Of a DNA stretch of 64,000 bases, positions 52,434 through 61,814 are shown in pieces. Within the stretch, counting starts at the first letter, position 1, and the number at the start of each line of letters is the position of its first letter. The position numbers were made by a program, and so were the translations under genes. This stretch comes from Marivita lacus (lineage in GTDB: Bacteria > Pseudomonadota > Alphaproteobacteria > Rhodobacterales > Rhodobacteraceae). The notes beneath the pieces are model-generated. The model saw only the letters and a list, made by a program, of their open reading frames with translations. It ran no database searches and was not told where the DNA came from. The DNA lies in contig NZ_BMFC01000008.1 of assembly GCF_014637725.1 (NCBI RefSeq), forward strand, positions 62,001 through 126,000. The letters are read 5' to 3'.

Positions 52434-54944
52434 TCAACCGGTCATCATCCGTGGCAGGATCAGGACAACACCCACTGCGACGACGCCGCTGATCGCGGTG
52501 AAATCCTGCCAGGCCGTTGTCAGGCGCAGATCGTGGTTGCGGCGCGGGCCGATAAAGCCGGCGCGCAGGCGGGTTGCGTTGCTCAACACGAACAGAGCCG
52601 CCACCCCAAGATGCAAACAGACATAGGCCAGAAGCGCAAAGCTGGCCGCCGCATAGCCATGGCTTTGCGGATCGGGTAAAGCGCCCGAGATCAGTGCAAC
52701 CACAGCGGCAAGGGCTGTCAGCAAGGCCACGGCCTGCACACCTAGCCACGGCATCACCGCGCCCTGCCTGCGGAGCGCGACAGTTGCTGCGCGAGCCGCG
52801 ATGGGTCCTGCGAACAGGCAGGTCACCACGACAAGCGGCAAGGTCAAACCGGCCTCGATCACCTCGACCGGGGGCCAGTTGGGGGCTACCAGCCAAAGAT
52901 ACACGACGCCAAAGATGAGCGAGATGAAAAACGCACCATCCGCGATCAGGGTCACGCCCATCGCCAGCACGGCAGGCGATGTCGCGGCCTCTGGATGCGG
53001 CGGAACGGACAGGCCAAGACCGATGGGCAACGGTCCGTGATCCCTTGGCTGGCCTGCCGATCGGGCACCCCAGACAAACAGGCAGGCCACCACGATGCTG
53101 GCGAAGACAGCGAGGGCGTAGTTCTTGAACAGCATCGACAGCACCACGAGTCCGGTGGTCAGTGCCAAAACCAGTGGCAGATATGTCGGGCGGGGCAGGA
53201 TCACGATCTGATCGGGTTCTCCGGTCGTGATGTTCACGCCCAATGTCTCTTGCCAGCCATTGCGTGCAAAGCCGAGATAGCCCTCGCCAGCCGCCAGTGT
53301 CCTGCCGATTTCGCCGGGTGACAACCTGTCGGCCCGTTCGGAGATCCGCGGCAAGGAGGCAAACCCATAGGCCGCCGGTGGCGTTGGCGTGGCCCATTCA
53401 AGCGTTCCGGCCCGCCACGGATCACGCCGGAACCGCGGCCCGAAGCGGGCCTGTAGCAGGACATCAATGGCAATCAGCGCAAACCCCATCGCCAGCACAA
53501 AGCTGCCGACCGATGACAGCAGGTTGAGCGCGGTCCAACCTTCATGGCCAAGGTAGGTATAGACCCGCCGAGGCATACCTAGAAGGCCGGTCAGATGCAT
53601 CGTCAGAAAGGTCAGGTTGAAGCCCGCGAAGATCAGCCAGAAGGCAGGAACCGACAGCCGGTGCACCGACAGACGCCCGGTGACATGGGGCATCCAGTAA
53701 TAGAGCGCCGCAAGGATCGGAAAGACGAATCCACCGACCAGAACATAGTGGAAATGCGCGATCACGAAGTAGCTGTCATGGGCCTGCCAGTTGAACGGGA
53801 CCATCGCCAGCATCACCCCCGTCAGTCCGCCGCAGACAAAGATGACGATGAATCCGAAGATGTAGAGCATCGGCACGTCCCAGCGGGGGCGTCCATGGGC
53901 CAGCGTCGCCAGCCATGCGAACATCTGCACCGCCGTTGGCACCGCCACGATGGCCGAGCCCAGAGAAAAGAACGCCAGCGCCATATGCGGAATTCCGGTC
54001 GTGAACATGTGATGCACCCAGATGCCGAAACTGACGAATGCCATTACGATGATCGAGGCCACCACAGCGCGGTACCCGATAAGCGGGCGTTGCGCGAAGG
54101 TCGGGATCATCGTCGAAAGGGCCCCTGCGGCGGGCAGGAAGATGATGTAAACCTCCGGGTGACCGAAGAGCCAGAACAGGTGCTGCCACAAAAGCGGATC
54201 TCCGCCGCGTTCAGGGTCGAAGAACGGCAGGCCAAAGGCGCGCTCCATCTCGAGCAGGACCGAGCCGAGGATCAGAGGCGGAAACCCCAGGACCATCATC
54301 AGCGCGGTCACAAGTATGTACCATGCGAAGATCGGCATCCTCGCCAGCGTCATTCCCGGTGCGCGCAGCTTGAGGATGGAGACGGTCAGTTCCACCGCCA
54401 TCGTCAAGGCCGAGATTTCGACGAAGGTGACCCCCAAAAGCCAGACATCGGCGTTGATGCCCGGCGAATACACATCCGATGACAGCGGCGTGTACATGAA
54501 CCATCCGCTCTGCGGTGCAACGCCTGCGAAAAGTGCCCCGATCAGGATCATGCCGCCAAACAGAAAACACCAGTAGCCATATGCGCTCAGGCGCGGGAAG
54601 GCCAGATCGCGCGCGCCGAGCATCTTGGGCAGCATGTAGAGTGCCAGCCCCTCGAGCATCGGAATCGCGAACAAAAACATCATGATCGTACCATGCATGG
54701 TGAAGATCTGGTTGTAGATCTCGGGCCCAAGGAACGCCGATTCCGGCGTGGCAAGCTGGGCACGGATCAGCATGGCCAGCATGCCGCCGATCCCAAAGAA
54801 CACCGCCGCGGTGACCATGAATCGCACACCCACCACCGAATGGTTTACCGCAGCCAGCCGCTGCCAGCCCGGACCAGTGGCCCAGATGCGGGTCAACGCC
54901 TTGTGCAGGCGGATGGGGTCGATATCGGGCCGCGGCGCAGTCAT
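52434..54944 (-). CDS. Cytochrome c oxidase subunit I-III fusion
   Basis: This 836-residue membrane protein joins two oxidase subunits. Residues about 1-560 are subunit I, with the haem a ligand region FTMHGTIMMFLF, WLFGHPEVYIIFLPAAGALS (CuB His, cross-linked Tyr, channel Glu), the CuB histidines in GIWVHHMFTTG, and haem ligands in VIAHFHYVLVGG. From about 640 on it is subunit III-like (AMGVTLIADGAFFISLIFGV onward). It reduces O2 with electrons from cytochrome c and pumps protons. The start overlaps the subunit II stop (ATGA). Confidence 0.93.
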   Translation of the reverse strand: MTAPRPDIDPIRLHKALTRIWATGPGWQRLAAVNHSVVGVRFMVTAAVFFGIGGMLAMLIRAQLATPESAFLGPEIYNQIFTMHGTIMMFLFAIPMLEGLALYMLPKMLGARDLAFPRLSAYGYWCFLFGGMILIGALFAGVAPQSGWFMYTPLSSDVYSPGINADVWLLGVTFVEISALTMAVELTVSILKLRAPGMTLARMPIFAWYILVTALMMVLGFPPLILGSVLLEMERAFGLPFFDPERGGDPLLWQHLFWLFGHPEVYIIFLPAAGALSTMIPTFAQRPLIGYRAVVASIIVMAFVSFGIWVHHMFTTGIPHMALAFFSLGSAIVAVPTAVQMFAWLATLAHGRPRWDVPMLYIFGFIVIFVCGGLTGVMLAMVPFNWQAHDSYFVIAHFHYVLVGGFVFPILAALYYWMPHVTGRLSVHRLSVPAFWLIFAGFNLTFLTMHLTGLLGMPRRVYTYLGHEGWTALNLLSSVGSFVLAMGFALIAIDVLLQARFGPRFRRDPWRAGTLEWATPTPPAAYGFASLPRISERADRLSPGEIGRTLAAGEGYLGFARNGWQETLGVNITTGEPDQIVILPRPTYLPLVLALTTGLVVLSMLFKNYALAVFASIVVACLFVWGARSAGQPRDHGPLPIGLGLSVPPHPEAATSPAVLAMGVTLIADGAFFISLIFGVVYLWLVAPNWPPVEVIEAGLTLPLVVVTCLFAGPIAARAATVALRRQGAVMPWLGVQAVALLTALAAVVALISGALPDPQSHGYAAASFALLAYVCLHLGVAALFVLSNATRLRAGFIGPRRNHDLRLTTAWQDFTAISGVVAVGVVLILPRMMTG

Positions 54945-55618
54945 GGCTCGGGCGCGAAGACGGGCGTTGACAGGGCCGCGGCCAAACCTTCGGGGTCATG
55001 TACCTGCACGTCAAAGCGCATGTGGGTGTGATCCAGGCCGCAGAACTCGGCGCAGAGCCCCTCCATGACTCCGGGCGCGCCTCCGATCAGCCGCAAGACA
55101 TTCTCGCGTCCCGGCACCGCATCCATTTTCCCCGCAAGGCGTGGCACCCAGAAGGAATGGATCACATCGCGGCTTGTGATGACGATATCCACGGCCTGTC
55201 CGCTTGGCAGGTGCAGGATATCCTCGGTCTGCGCCCCGCCGTGGTCGGGGTAGTGGAAGGTCCAGGACCACTGTCGCGCCTCGGCCTCGATCCTTGGCAC
55301 CGGGTCCGATGGCGACAGACGCTCTCCGGCGATCAGGGACACCAAGACCAGCGGTGGCAAGACCAGCGCGGGCAAGACCAGCCCCCCCCAGATGATCCAG
55401 GTTCGCCCGGACATCCGCGCGGCCCGGTCCGGTCGCAGGATCACCAGCGCGAACAGTCCGGTGATCAACGCCAACAACACGCCACTGCCCACGATCATGG
55501 TCCATCCAAGCTGGGCGAGGGAACGTGCGACGGGGCCTGCGGGTTGTAAGGTGGAAAGCGGGCCGTCGCAGGCACCAAGTGTCAGTGCCACGGCCGCCAA
55601 ACCTGCATAGCGCCACAT
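54941..55618 (-). CDS. Cytochrome c oxidase subunit II (lipoprotein)
   Basis: The start is taken at ATG 55618 (225 residues). The N-terminus AAVALTLGACDG contains a lipobox (LGAC), so a lipid-anchored protein is expected, followed by two transmembrane helices. The CuA site is complete: His in VIHSFWVPRLAGK, then CAEFCGLDHTHM with two Cys, His and Met. There is no fused cytochrome c domain, so it is not a caa3 subunit II. No strong ribosome site is seen, and the divergent gene starts only 31 bases away. Confidence 0.88.
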   Translation of the reverse strand: MWRYAGLAAVALTLGACDGPLSTLQPAGPVARSLAQLGWTMIVGSGVLLALITGLFALVILRPDRAARMSGRTWIIWGGLVLPALVLPPLVLVSLIAGERLSPSDPVPRIEAEARQWSWTFHYPDHGGAQTEDILHLPSGQAVDIVITSRDVIHSFWVPRLAGKMDAVPGRENVLRLIGGAPGVMEGLCAEFCGLDHTHMRFDVQVHDPEGLAAALSTPVFAPEP

Positions 55619-55648
55619 TTTGTTCAGATCTGCTCCGAAAGACTTGCC

Positions 55649-56173
55649 ATGCGCGCCGAGAAAGACCCCTCCGCAGCCACCCCCGATCACAGCGCGCAAA
55701 CGCCCGTACTTGACGCCGTGGCGCTGCACGCAACCGGGTCCGCCGCAGCACTGGTCGGCCACCCGGTGCACGCCATGCTGGTGCATTTTCCCATCGCCTT
55801 TGTCGTCGGCAGCCTGGGCGCGGATGTGTGGTGGTGGTTCACCGGAGATGCGTTCTGGGTGCGCGCCGGGCTCTGGGCGTCGGGATTTGCGTTTCTGGGA
55901 GGCATCGCTGCTGCTATCGCAGGCACGGCAGAACTGCTGCTCGTCAAAGGCATCCGCATCCGGGTGGCAAGCTGGACCCATGCCACGGCGGCGATGATGC
56001 TCATTTCGATCCTCGGCACAAACTGGGGCTTTCGCCTGACCGGGGGAGAGGTCTTGCCGCACGGCCTGGCGCTTTCCGGTCTTGGCGTGCTGTTTGCAGT
56101 CTTTGCTGGCTGGCATGGGGGCAAGTTGGTGCTGGATCATGGTGTCAGCGTCATGGCTGCGCCCAAGAGATGA
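55649..56173 (+). CDS. DUF2231 membrane protein
   Basis: This 174-residue integral membrane protein has four hydrophobic segments and the family motif GHPVHAMLVHFPIAFVVG, where His residues sit at the start of the first helix. Function of the family is unknown; some members are linked to haem or oxidase loci. It is the only plus-strand gene within the oxidase cluster, starts 31 bases from divergent subunit II, and overlaps the end of the next minus-strand gene by 23 bases. Confidence 0.8.
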   Translation: MRAEKDPSAATPDHSAQTPVLDAVALHATGSAAALVGHPVHAMLVHFPIAFVVGSLGADVWWWFTGDAFWVRAGLWASGFAFLGGIAAAIAGTAELLLVKGIRIRVASWTHATAAMMLISILGTNWGFRLTGGEVLPHGLALSGLGVLFAVFAGWHGGKLVLDHGVSVMAAPKR

Positions 56174-56651
56174 CCGGGGCCAGAACCTCAGAGAGCCCGC
56201 CAGGATGAAACAGGTCAGGAGCCAGCGCCAGCGCGTCGATCTGTGGCTTCCACAGGACCACCAGCAGCACCCCTGCCACGGCAGCAAGCGTCGCCATGGT
56301 CAGGGACATCGCGCCTGCCTTGCCGAAGTGCCCATCGGCATCGAACACCTGCAAGACCAGAAGCCCCAGGCGGACATGCAGGGCCGCCAGAACGCCCACG
56401 ATGACCAGCTTGATGCTGAACCATTCCACGAAGGTGCCACGCAGGAAGACAAGCGCCGTACCGCTGGCGATCGCCACGAATGCAGCAGGCGACAGGATCG
56501 ACACGTAAAGTGCCCGCACCAGCCGGTGCAGGCGGTGAAGATCTTCGCCCGTCAGGGAACGCCGCTGGAACAGCAGGAACGGCAAGGCGACAAGACCGCC
56601 CAACCAGATCGAGATCATGGTCAGATGCAGCAGCTTCATCATCCAGATCAT
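56151..56651 (-). CDS. CopD/HemJ-like four-helix membrane protein
   Basis: ATG 56651 overlaps the ctaG stop (ATGA) and gives 166 residues. It has four transmembrane segments with conserved-looking histidines (MKLLHLTMISIWLGGL and LHRLHRLVRALYVSIL) and a basic/Trp segment (FVEWFSIKLVIVGVLAALHV), the pattern of CopD/DUF2269-type membrane proteins. These may bind haem or copper. It belongs to the five-gene overlapping series from the cytochrome subunit. Confidence 0.65.
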   Translation of the reverse strand: MIWMMKLLHLTMISIWLGGLVALPFLLFQRRSLTGEDLHRLHRLVRALYVSILSPAAFVAIASGTALVFLRGTFVEWFSIKLVIVGVLAALHVRLGLLVLQVFDADGHFGKAGAMSLTMATLAAVAGVLLVVLWKPQIDALALAPDLFHPGGLSEVLAPVISWAQP

Positions 56652-57370
56652 CGCGCGAGCTCGGTTGCAAACAGGCGGCGCATGACCATCACCAGTGCCG
56701 CGCCGAGATAAGGCAGGATCGCAGGTACCCACATGATCAACCCGGCAAGCTGCTGATCCTCGAGCGGGCTGAAACCCCAGATCTCGGTTGTGTAGAAATG
56801 CGTGGGGTAGAGTGCTTGGGGGGCAAAGGCGATCAGTGCCCCCAACATCCCCATCTGCGCAACCATTGCAAGCAAGGCGGCAATGCCCGCACCTGGATCG
56901 GAATTCCGCCGCAACACCTCGCGCCACAGGGCCAGAGCCGCACCCAGCAGGCTGACCTGCATCAGCCAATATCCTGCAATCGAACCGATGGCCCAAGTGT
57001 AGATCCCCGGCACATGCCAGAGCCACAGCACGATCACGTTGATCGCGACCAGAACGCTCAAGGGCAGCGCCCGCCGCGACGGAAACGCCAGCGCCAGCAG
57101 CGGCGCCACGCCTGCGATCAAAAGGACATGATGCACAACACGGGCCGAGAACAACGCCGCGCTGAGCGCGCAAAGGGGCGAGAGAAAGACCACCCCGAGC
57201 AGTCCCACAGCAACATAGCCGGACCGTTGGGCGTCTCCGACAGTGTGCACCCGAAGTGTCACCGCCAAGGCACACAAGGCCAGCATCACCACCGGATCGA
57301 GGTTCCAGCTTGTCCAGACCTCTGCCGGGATCGCAGGCGTCCCGCAATAGGCAGTGACAGGCGCGATCAT
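56648..57370 (-). CDS. ctaG: CtaG (caa3-type) cytochrome oxidase assembly factor
   Basis: This 240-residue protein has about seven membrane segments and the signatures of the caa3-type CtaG family: SARVVHHVLLIAGVAPLLALA, VLWLWHVPGIYTWA and EDQQLAGLIMWVPA. It helps assemble the oxidase (probably CuA/CuB insertion). It is unrelated to the Cox11-type CtaG. Its start overlaps the GMC dehydrogenase stop and its stop overlaps the next start, both by four bases. Confidence 0.85.
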   Translation of the reverse strand: MIAPVTAYCGTPAIPAEVWTSWNLDPVVMLALCALAVTLRVHTVGDAQRSGYVAVGLLGVVFLSPLCALSAALFSARVVHHVLLIAGVAPLLALAFPSRRALPLSVLVAINVIVLWLWHVPGIYTWAIGSIAGYWLMQVSLLGAALALWREVLRRNSDPGAGIAALLAMVAQMGMLGALIAFAPQALYPTHFYTTEIWGFSPLEDQQLAGLIMWVPAILPYLGAALVMVMRRLFATELAR

Positions 57371-58968
57371 GTCTCGGCGATCAGGGTCTCGGCCAGCCGC
57401 AGGGCCAGTGCTGCGATGGTCAGCCCGGAATTGACCGTACCGCCAGTGCAGAACACCGACGGGCCTCCGATGTAGAGATTGGGGTGGTCATGGCTGCGGC
57501 ACTCGGCATCCACGACAGAGTTGGCCGGATCCGTTCCCATGATCGTCGTGCCCATGATGTGGTTGTTGCCTCCGTATTCGTCATTCACCTCAACCTCCGT
57601 GCCGCCCAGAAGTTCCGCGATGCGGGCATAGTTTTCCAGTGTCGCCGCGGCGGCGCGCGCGACATAGGGTTCGATCTGGTAGGTCAGCAGCGGCTTGGGC
57701 AGGCCCATCGCATCCACCTGATCGGGGTGCGGGCGCACGCGGTTGTGCGCCTCGGGCAGTTGTTCGAGGAAACAATTGATCCCGACCTTGCGCACGACGC
57801 GGGCGCGGATCTCGGCGTCAAGTTCGGACCCGCGCAGCCCTTGGTCGATCAGTCGTTCGGTGATGCCGTCAAGATCGGACATGTTGCCCAGATGCAGCTT
57901 GCGACCCGCCATCTCGCCCCGGAAATCGCCGTCGCGCAGGCTGACGACCGAGGTCATTTCCTGCGGCCCCCGGCCGGGAAACACCGGCTTGTCCCACAGG
58001 AAGGAGACGGAGATGCCTGGATGGTCCATCAGGTTGCGCCCGACCTGGTCTGAGCGGTTCGCAAGCCCGTTCGGCAGCGCCTCCGAGGTCGACATCAGCA
58101 TCAGTTTCGGCGTCTCGATCCCGTTGGCCGCCAGCACGATGCGTCGTGCCGTCATGCGGTGTCGCGATCCGTCGGGGTGAAGGTAATGTACAGCGGTGAC
58201 CATCAGGCCATCGGCATCGGTTTCCACCGCAAAGGCCACGGCATCCGGGATAAGGCGTGCGCCTGCGTGTTCGGCCTTGAGGGCGTGCACATTACCGGAG
58301 TATTGCGCCGCGATAGGACAGATCGGCATGCAGTTGTTGTTGCCGCAACATGCCGCCCGCCCGTCATAGGGGGTCGAGTTGCGCGCGACGGGTTCGGTGA
58401 CCACCCGAAACTCGCCACTGCCGTTCAACCGCTCGGCGAATTCGCGGTCCATGTAGCTGAGCGGCAAGGCCGCCATCGGGTAGGCGCCAGACCGCGGAGA
58501 TCCCAGGTCCTCCTCCGACGGATCGGGGCCGGAGACACCGAGCTCGACCTCTGCCTGCGCATACCATGGCTCCAGAACCTCGTAGGACAAAGGCCAGTCA
58601 CGACCGACGCCATAGAGGCTGAACAGCCGGAAATCATTGGGCAAAAAGCGCCAAGTCGCCGCGGCCCAATGCCATGTCGTTCCGCCCACCGCGCGGATAT
58701 ACTGCACGTTGTAAGGGTCATCACCGTCCTGCACGATGTAATCGCTGCCTGCCTGACCTTGTGGCGCATGGGTCGCGGCGACATAGGGCGCCATGAAATC
58801 GCCCTTGTTGGTGGCGTTGCGGTAGGCTTCGACCAAGTGATGTCTCTCGATGCGCGGCCCGGCTTCGAGGATGGTGACCGATAGACCCGCCTGCGCAAGC
58901 CGGTGGGCGATCAGGTTGCCCGACAAACCGGACCCGACGACAAGAACATCCGTGTCATGGTCGCTCAT
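57367..58968 (-). CDS. GMC-family FAD dehydrogenase, large subunit of membrane-bound sugar/alcohol dehydrogenase
   Basis: ATG 58968 overlaps the previous stop and gives 533 residues. FAD-binding is at VLVVGSGLSGNLIAHRLAQA (1-40), with the GMC signature region YIRAVGGTTWHWAAATWRF. The C-terminal catalytic part is YGGNNHIMGTTIMG and IGGPSVFCTGGTVNSGLTIA. A Cys-rich segment, RAACCGNNNCMPICPIAAQY, matches the 3Fe-4S cluster motif of FAD-GDH/fructose/gluconate dehydrogenase large subunits. It oxidises a sugar, sugar acid or polyol and passes electrons to the partner cytochrome. The substrate is unknown. Confidence 0.9.
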   Translation of the reverse strand: MSDHDTDVLVVGSGLSGNLIAHRLAQAGLSVTILEAGPRIERHHLVEAYRNATNKGDFMAPYVAATHAPQGQAGSDYIVQDGDDPYNVQYIRAVGGTTWHWAAATWRFLPNDFRLFSLYGVGRDWPLSYEVLEPWYAQAEVELGVSGPDPSEEDLGSPRSGAYPMAALPLSYMDREFAERLNGSGEFRVVTEPVARNSTPYDGRAACCGNNNCMPICPIAAQYSGNVHALKAEHAGARLIPDAVAFAVETDADGLMVTAVHYLHPDGSRHRMTARRIVLAANGIETPKLMLMSTSEALPNGLANRSDQVGRNLMDHPGISVSFLWDKPVFPGRGPQEMTSVVSLRDGDFRGEMAGRKLHLGNMSDLDGITERLIDQGLRGSELDAEIRARVVRKVGINCFLEQLPEAHNRVRPHPDQVDAMGLPKPLLTYQIEPYVARAAAATLENYARIAELLGGTEVEVNDEYGGNNHIMGTTIMGTDPANSVVDAECRSHDHPNLYIGGPSVFCTGGTVNSGLTIAALALRLAETLIAET

Positions 58969-59462
58969 GGCCGCGCCTCGCGAAGCGGCAGCGGGCCGAC
59001 ATCGGGCGGGGATGCCCAAAAGCCCATCGTGCCGCCACAAAAGCTGCGCAGCGGAAGGATGTCTGTCGTGACCCGGCCCATCAGGGTGTGTTCATACCCG
59101 GTCAGGTGCGTACGACCGTCGATCTCGATCCGCCCCAGATACCAGCCGTGCAGGATACGCCGAAGAAGGTCATCCTGATCCGCCGTCACATCGGGCGTGG
59201 CGTCGGAGGCCGTGTCGTAAAGGGCTTGCAGTGCCTGTGACTGGCCTGTGTCTGCAAGCACGGCGAAAATTCGGCCGCCCAGCGTCAGTGACAGGGCATC
59301 GTGCCCGGTGAGATGTTGCGACAGGGCCATGAAATCCTCCGGTGCGATCGGTCCCGTTCGGGATGGCAGCGCTGGCTGAGCCTGCGCGATCCGCGCCAGT
59401 GCCAGAGCCTGAAGCGCGATCATTCCACCCAGAACGATGCGGCGATTGGGCGTGTGTGTCAT
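58965..59462 (-). CDS. Small subunit of the FAD-dependent dehydrogenase complex
   Basis: This 165-residue protein begins with a Tat-like signal (NRRIVLGGMIALQALALARIAQA), as expected for the exported chaperone-like small subunit that carries the large subunit through Tat. It ends in RSFCGGTMGFWASPP, a pattern of sorbitol/fructose dehydrogenase small subunits. Both ends overlap neighbours by four bases. Confidence 0.82.
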   Translation of the reverse strand: MTHTPNRRIVLGGMIALQALALARIAQAQPALPSRTGPIAPEDFMALSQHLTGHDALSLTLGGRIFAVLADTGQSQALQALYDTASDATPDVTADQDDLLRRILHGWYLGRIEIDGRTHLTGYEHTLMGRVTTDILPLRSFCGGTMGFWASPPDVGPLPLREARP

Positions 59463-60832
59463 TGTGTTGCTCCGGGATCTGGGGGCATCGCACCCGTGAC
59501 GGGTGATGCGAACCCCGATAGCGGACCGGCCCCTGCCCCGGCCACCGGCCCGCTGGCCCGGAGCCGTGCAACGGTGTCGAGGGTCACAGTGTCGTTGCGC
59601 AGGTGGGCGGCAATGGCGGCAATCTGCGCGTCGCTCAGCACCTCGGAGAACCGCGGCATGTAACCTTTCAGAGATCCCGCGTCCGGTCCGATCCCCCACA
59701 GGACCACCTGAACGAGATTGCGCGGGTCCGGACCCGCAATGGTCGTGATTTCCGACAGGTCGGGAAAATCCCTGCCACGGGATGGACCACCCTTGTGGTG
59801 ACAACTTGCGCAATTGGCAGAAAAAAGCTGCGCGCCGTCCTCGAAAACCGTGCTGCCCATCGGCGGGCGGTCTGTGTCCAATGCAGCGCGGGCGAGGCCT
59901 TGACCTGCGACTTGCGTCGTCGGTGACTGGGAGGAACGCGCCATCTGGTCCGCAAGGTAATGCGCAAGTGCTGCGCGGTCCGCCTCGGGGGCCAGCGCCA
60001 GACTGTCATGCACCACGGATCCCATCGGTCCTGCGGCGACCCCTTGGCCGGACGCACGCCCCGTCTCGAAATACGCGGCTAGCGACATCTCGGTCCAGAC
60101 GTTCGGTGCGGGATTGGCCGCCGTCAGCGGCGGTGCCCACCAATCATGGGCCTCGCCTCCCTGATCGGCCCGATTTTCCGCAGCGCCACCCAGCAGATTG
60201 CGCGGCAGATGGCACGCCCCGCAATGGCCAAGCCCCAGCGTCAGGTAGGCCCCGTCATTCCATTGCTCGGAGTGCGACCTGTCAGCGGCGAAGCGCGTGT
60301 CGGAATGGAACAACAATTTCCACCCGGCAAGAAGCAGACGCAGGTTGGCCGGAAAGGTCAGGTCATTCGGCGGTGTCCGGGCGGCACTGGCGGTTTGCGC
60401 CATGTTCCAAGCATAGAGATCGGCCAGATCAGCATCGCTGACGCGTGCGAAATATTCGTAAGGAAAGGCCGGATAGAGATGTCGCCCTTCCCGGTCCACG
60501 CCTTCGCGCATGGCGCGGACATAGGCCTCAAGCGACCAATCGCCAATGCCGGTGGCACGATCGGGGGTGATGTTTGTACTGTGGATGACGCCAAAGGGTG
60601 TGTCGATGGGCAGCCCGCCGGTCAGCGCGTCGCTGCCTTCCACCGTATGACAACTTGCGCAATTGCCCAGCAGGGCAAGTCGCGCGCCTGCCGCGATCCG
60701 GTCCGGATCGCCCGGGGCCTCGGTCGGCGAACCTGCGGGCAGCGGCGCAATCTCGCTCCGCCAGGCGAGGATGGCAAAGCCGAGAACCCCGGCAAGCGCC
60801 ACGCCTGCAATGCTGTAGAGAACCCTCCTCAT
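59459..60832 (-). CDS. Triheme cytochrome c subunit of the dehydrogenase complex
   Basis: This 457-residue membrane-anchored cytochrome has an N-terminal signal/anchor (LYSIAGVALAGVLGFAILAW) and three CxxCH haem sites: CASCH, CGACH and CASCH. These are spaced as in gluconate, sorbitol and alcohol dehydrogenase cytochrome subunits. It takes electrons from the FAD subunit to quinone or to the terminal oxidase. It is the first of five genes linked by ATGA overlaps and leads toward the oxidase genes. Confidence 0.93.
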   Translation of the reverse strand: MRRVLYSIAGVALAGVLGFAILAWRSEIAPLPAGSPTEAPGDPDRIAAGARLALLGNCASCHTVEGSDALTGGLPIDTPFGVIHSTNITPDRATGIGDWSLEAYVRAMREGVDREGRHLYPAFPYEYFARVSDADLADLYAWNMAQTASAARTPPNDLTFPANLRLLLAGWKLLFHSDTRFAADRSHSEQWNDGAYLTLGLGHCGACHLPRNLLGGAAENRADQGGEAHDWWAPPLTAANPAPNVWTEMSLAAYFETGRASGQGVAAGPMGSVVHDSLALAPEADRAALAHYLADQMARSSQSPTTQVAGQGLARAALDTDRPPMGSTVFEDGAQLFSANCASCHHKGGPSRGRDFPDLSEITTIAGPDPRNLVQVVLWGIGPDAGSLKGYMPRFSEVLSDAQIAAIAAHLRNDTVTLDTVARLRASGPVAGAGAGPLSGFASPVTGAMPPDPGATQ

Positions 60833-61489
60833 CCCCCTGTCCGTTTACACAACGGACGGTCCAAGCGCGGACCGGTAACCGATACGGCCCCGTCGCCAAG
60901 ATGTTTCTTGGCCGAGGCCGGCGGCGCGCGTTTGCGCGGGTTGGAGGAGTGGTGCGCAACCTCGGTCCGCACGCGGCGCAGCGCGCCAAGAAGATCGGCA
61001 AACACGAAACGCTGTACATGTGCAATGACCATGGCGGACTGACCACCCGGGTCGCGCAATGTCCGAAACGCCTGTCGCCCGGCGGAGTCCAAAAGCCCTG
61101 CTCGGTCCGACATCCGGTCAGGTCGCACTGACTTGTCCTGGTTCATCTCGAGATCCACTTGCATTGCCTATCGGATGGCTCACGCCCGAACGGCAGTCAC
61201 CGGGACTGTCATCGCCAAGAACGCGGCTTGACCTGCGTGGCCCGTCGTTCAATCATCCGTTCCCCGGCAAAACGGCTTTCAAAGATGCTATGCCACGCCG
61301 GATATTCTGTGCAGGGCCGGAATCTACTCAGGCGACCGGCCGGGGGACGATTGGGGCAGATCACCGGGCGCACCCTCTGCAGTTGAAACAAGGGAATGCG
61401 GGAAACAGGCCGAAACCTTCGTCAGCGAAGGCAACCCCAACACGCAACCCGTGACGACCGCACCATAACCACCACGGAAACCCCGAAAT
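60833..61489. other. Gene-poor stretch with ambiguous open frames
   Basis: Frames are open on both strands (for example a 111-codon minus frame ending at 60829) but without a ribosome site or recognisable family. The promoter of the dehydrogenase operon should lie here. No operator or hairpin was identified. Confidence 0.4.
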
Positions 61490-61770
61490 CCACCGGCGCG
61501 ATGATGTCCGACATTGGACGAAGGCGGAGTGATGCGCTTCGTCGCTCCGCATAGCGGTGGTGTGTCGTGCAGCAACGACAACCTGCACGCGTCGACGGAC
61601 CAGATCGCCGGTGCGCCGTCGGTACCGTTCGACACCGTCGCCGTTCTGCCCGGCACGCACAGCCTTGCCGACACTCCCAGCGCCATGGACTTTCTGTCCA
61701 ATGCCTTCGTTCATTGCCAGTTCGTCGGTTCGACCGAGCAGGCGTCTGACTTGATTAACACTCGATACCT
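61490..61770 (+). pseudogene. C-terminal remnant of a large-subunit (KatE-type) catalase
   Basis: The translation VMRFVAPHSGG, then QIAGAPSVPFDTVAVLPG and SAMDFLSNAFVHCQFVGSTEQA, corresponds to the flavodoxin-like C-terminal domain of HPII-type catalases. The catalytic haem domain that should precede it is absent, and the end merges into unrelated sequence near 61765. It is a leftover of a deletion or rearrangement. Confidence 0.7.
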
Positions 61771-61814
61771 GCCATATACCATCCCCATGGATGGTCAAAA
61801 GGATTTTGGCAGTC

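Noticed and set aside
60829-61164. A 111-codon minus-strand frame upstream of the triheme cytochrome gene
   Set aside because: No ribosome site, no family and unusual composition. It overlaps the cytochrome start, so it is more likely promoter DNA.
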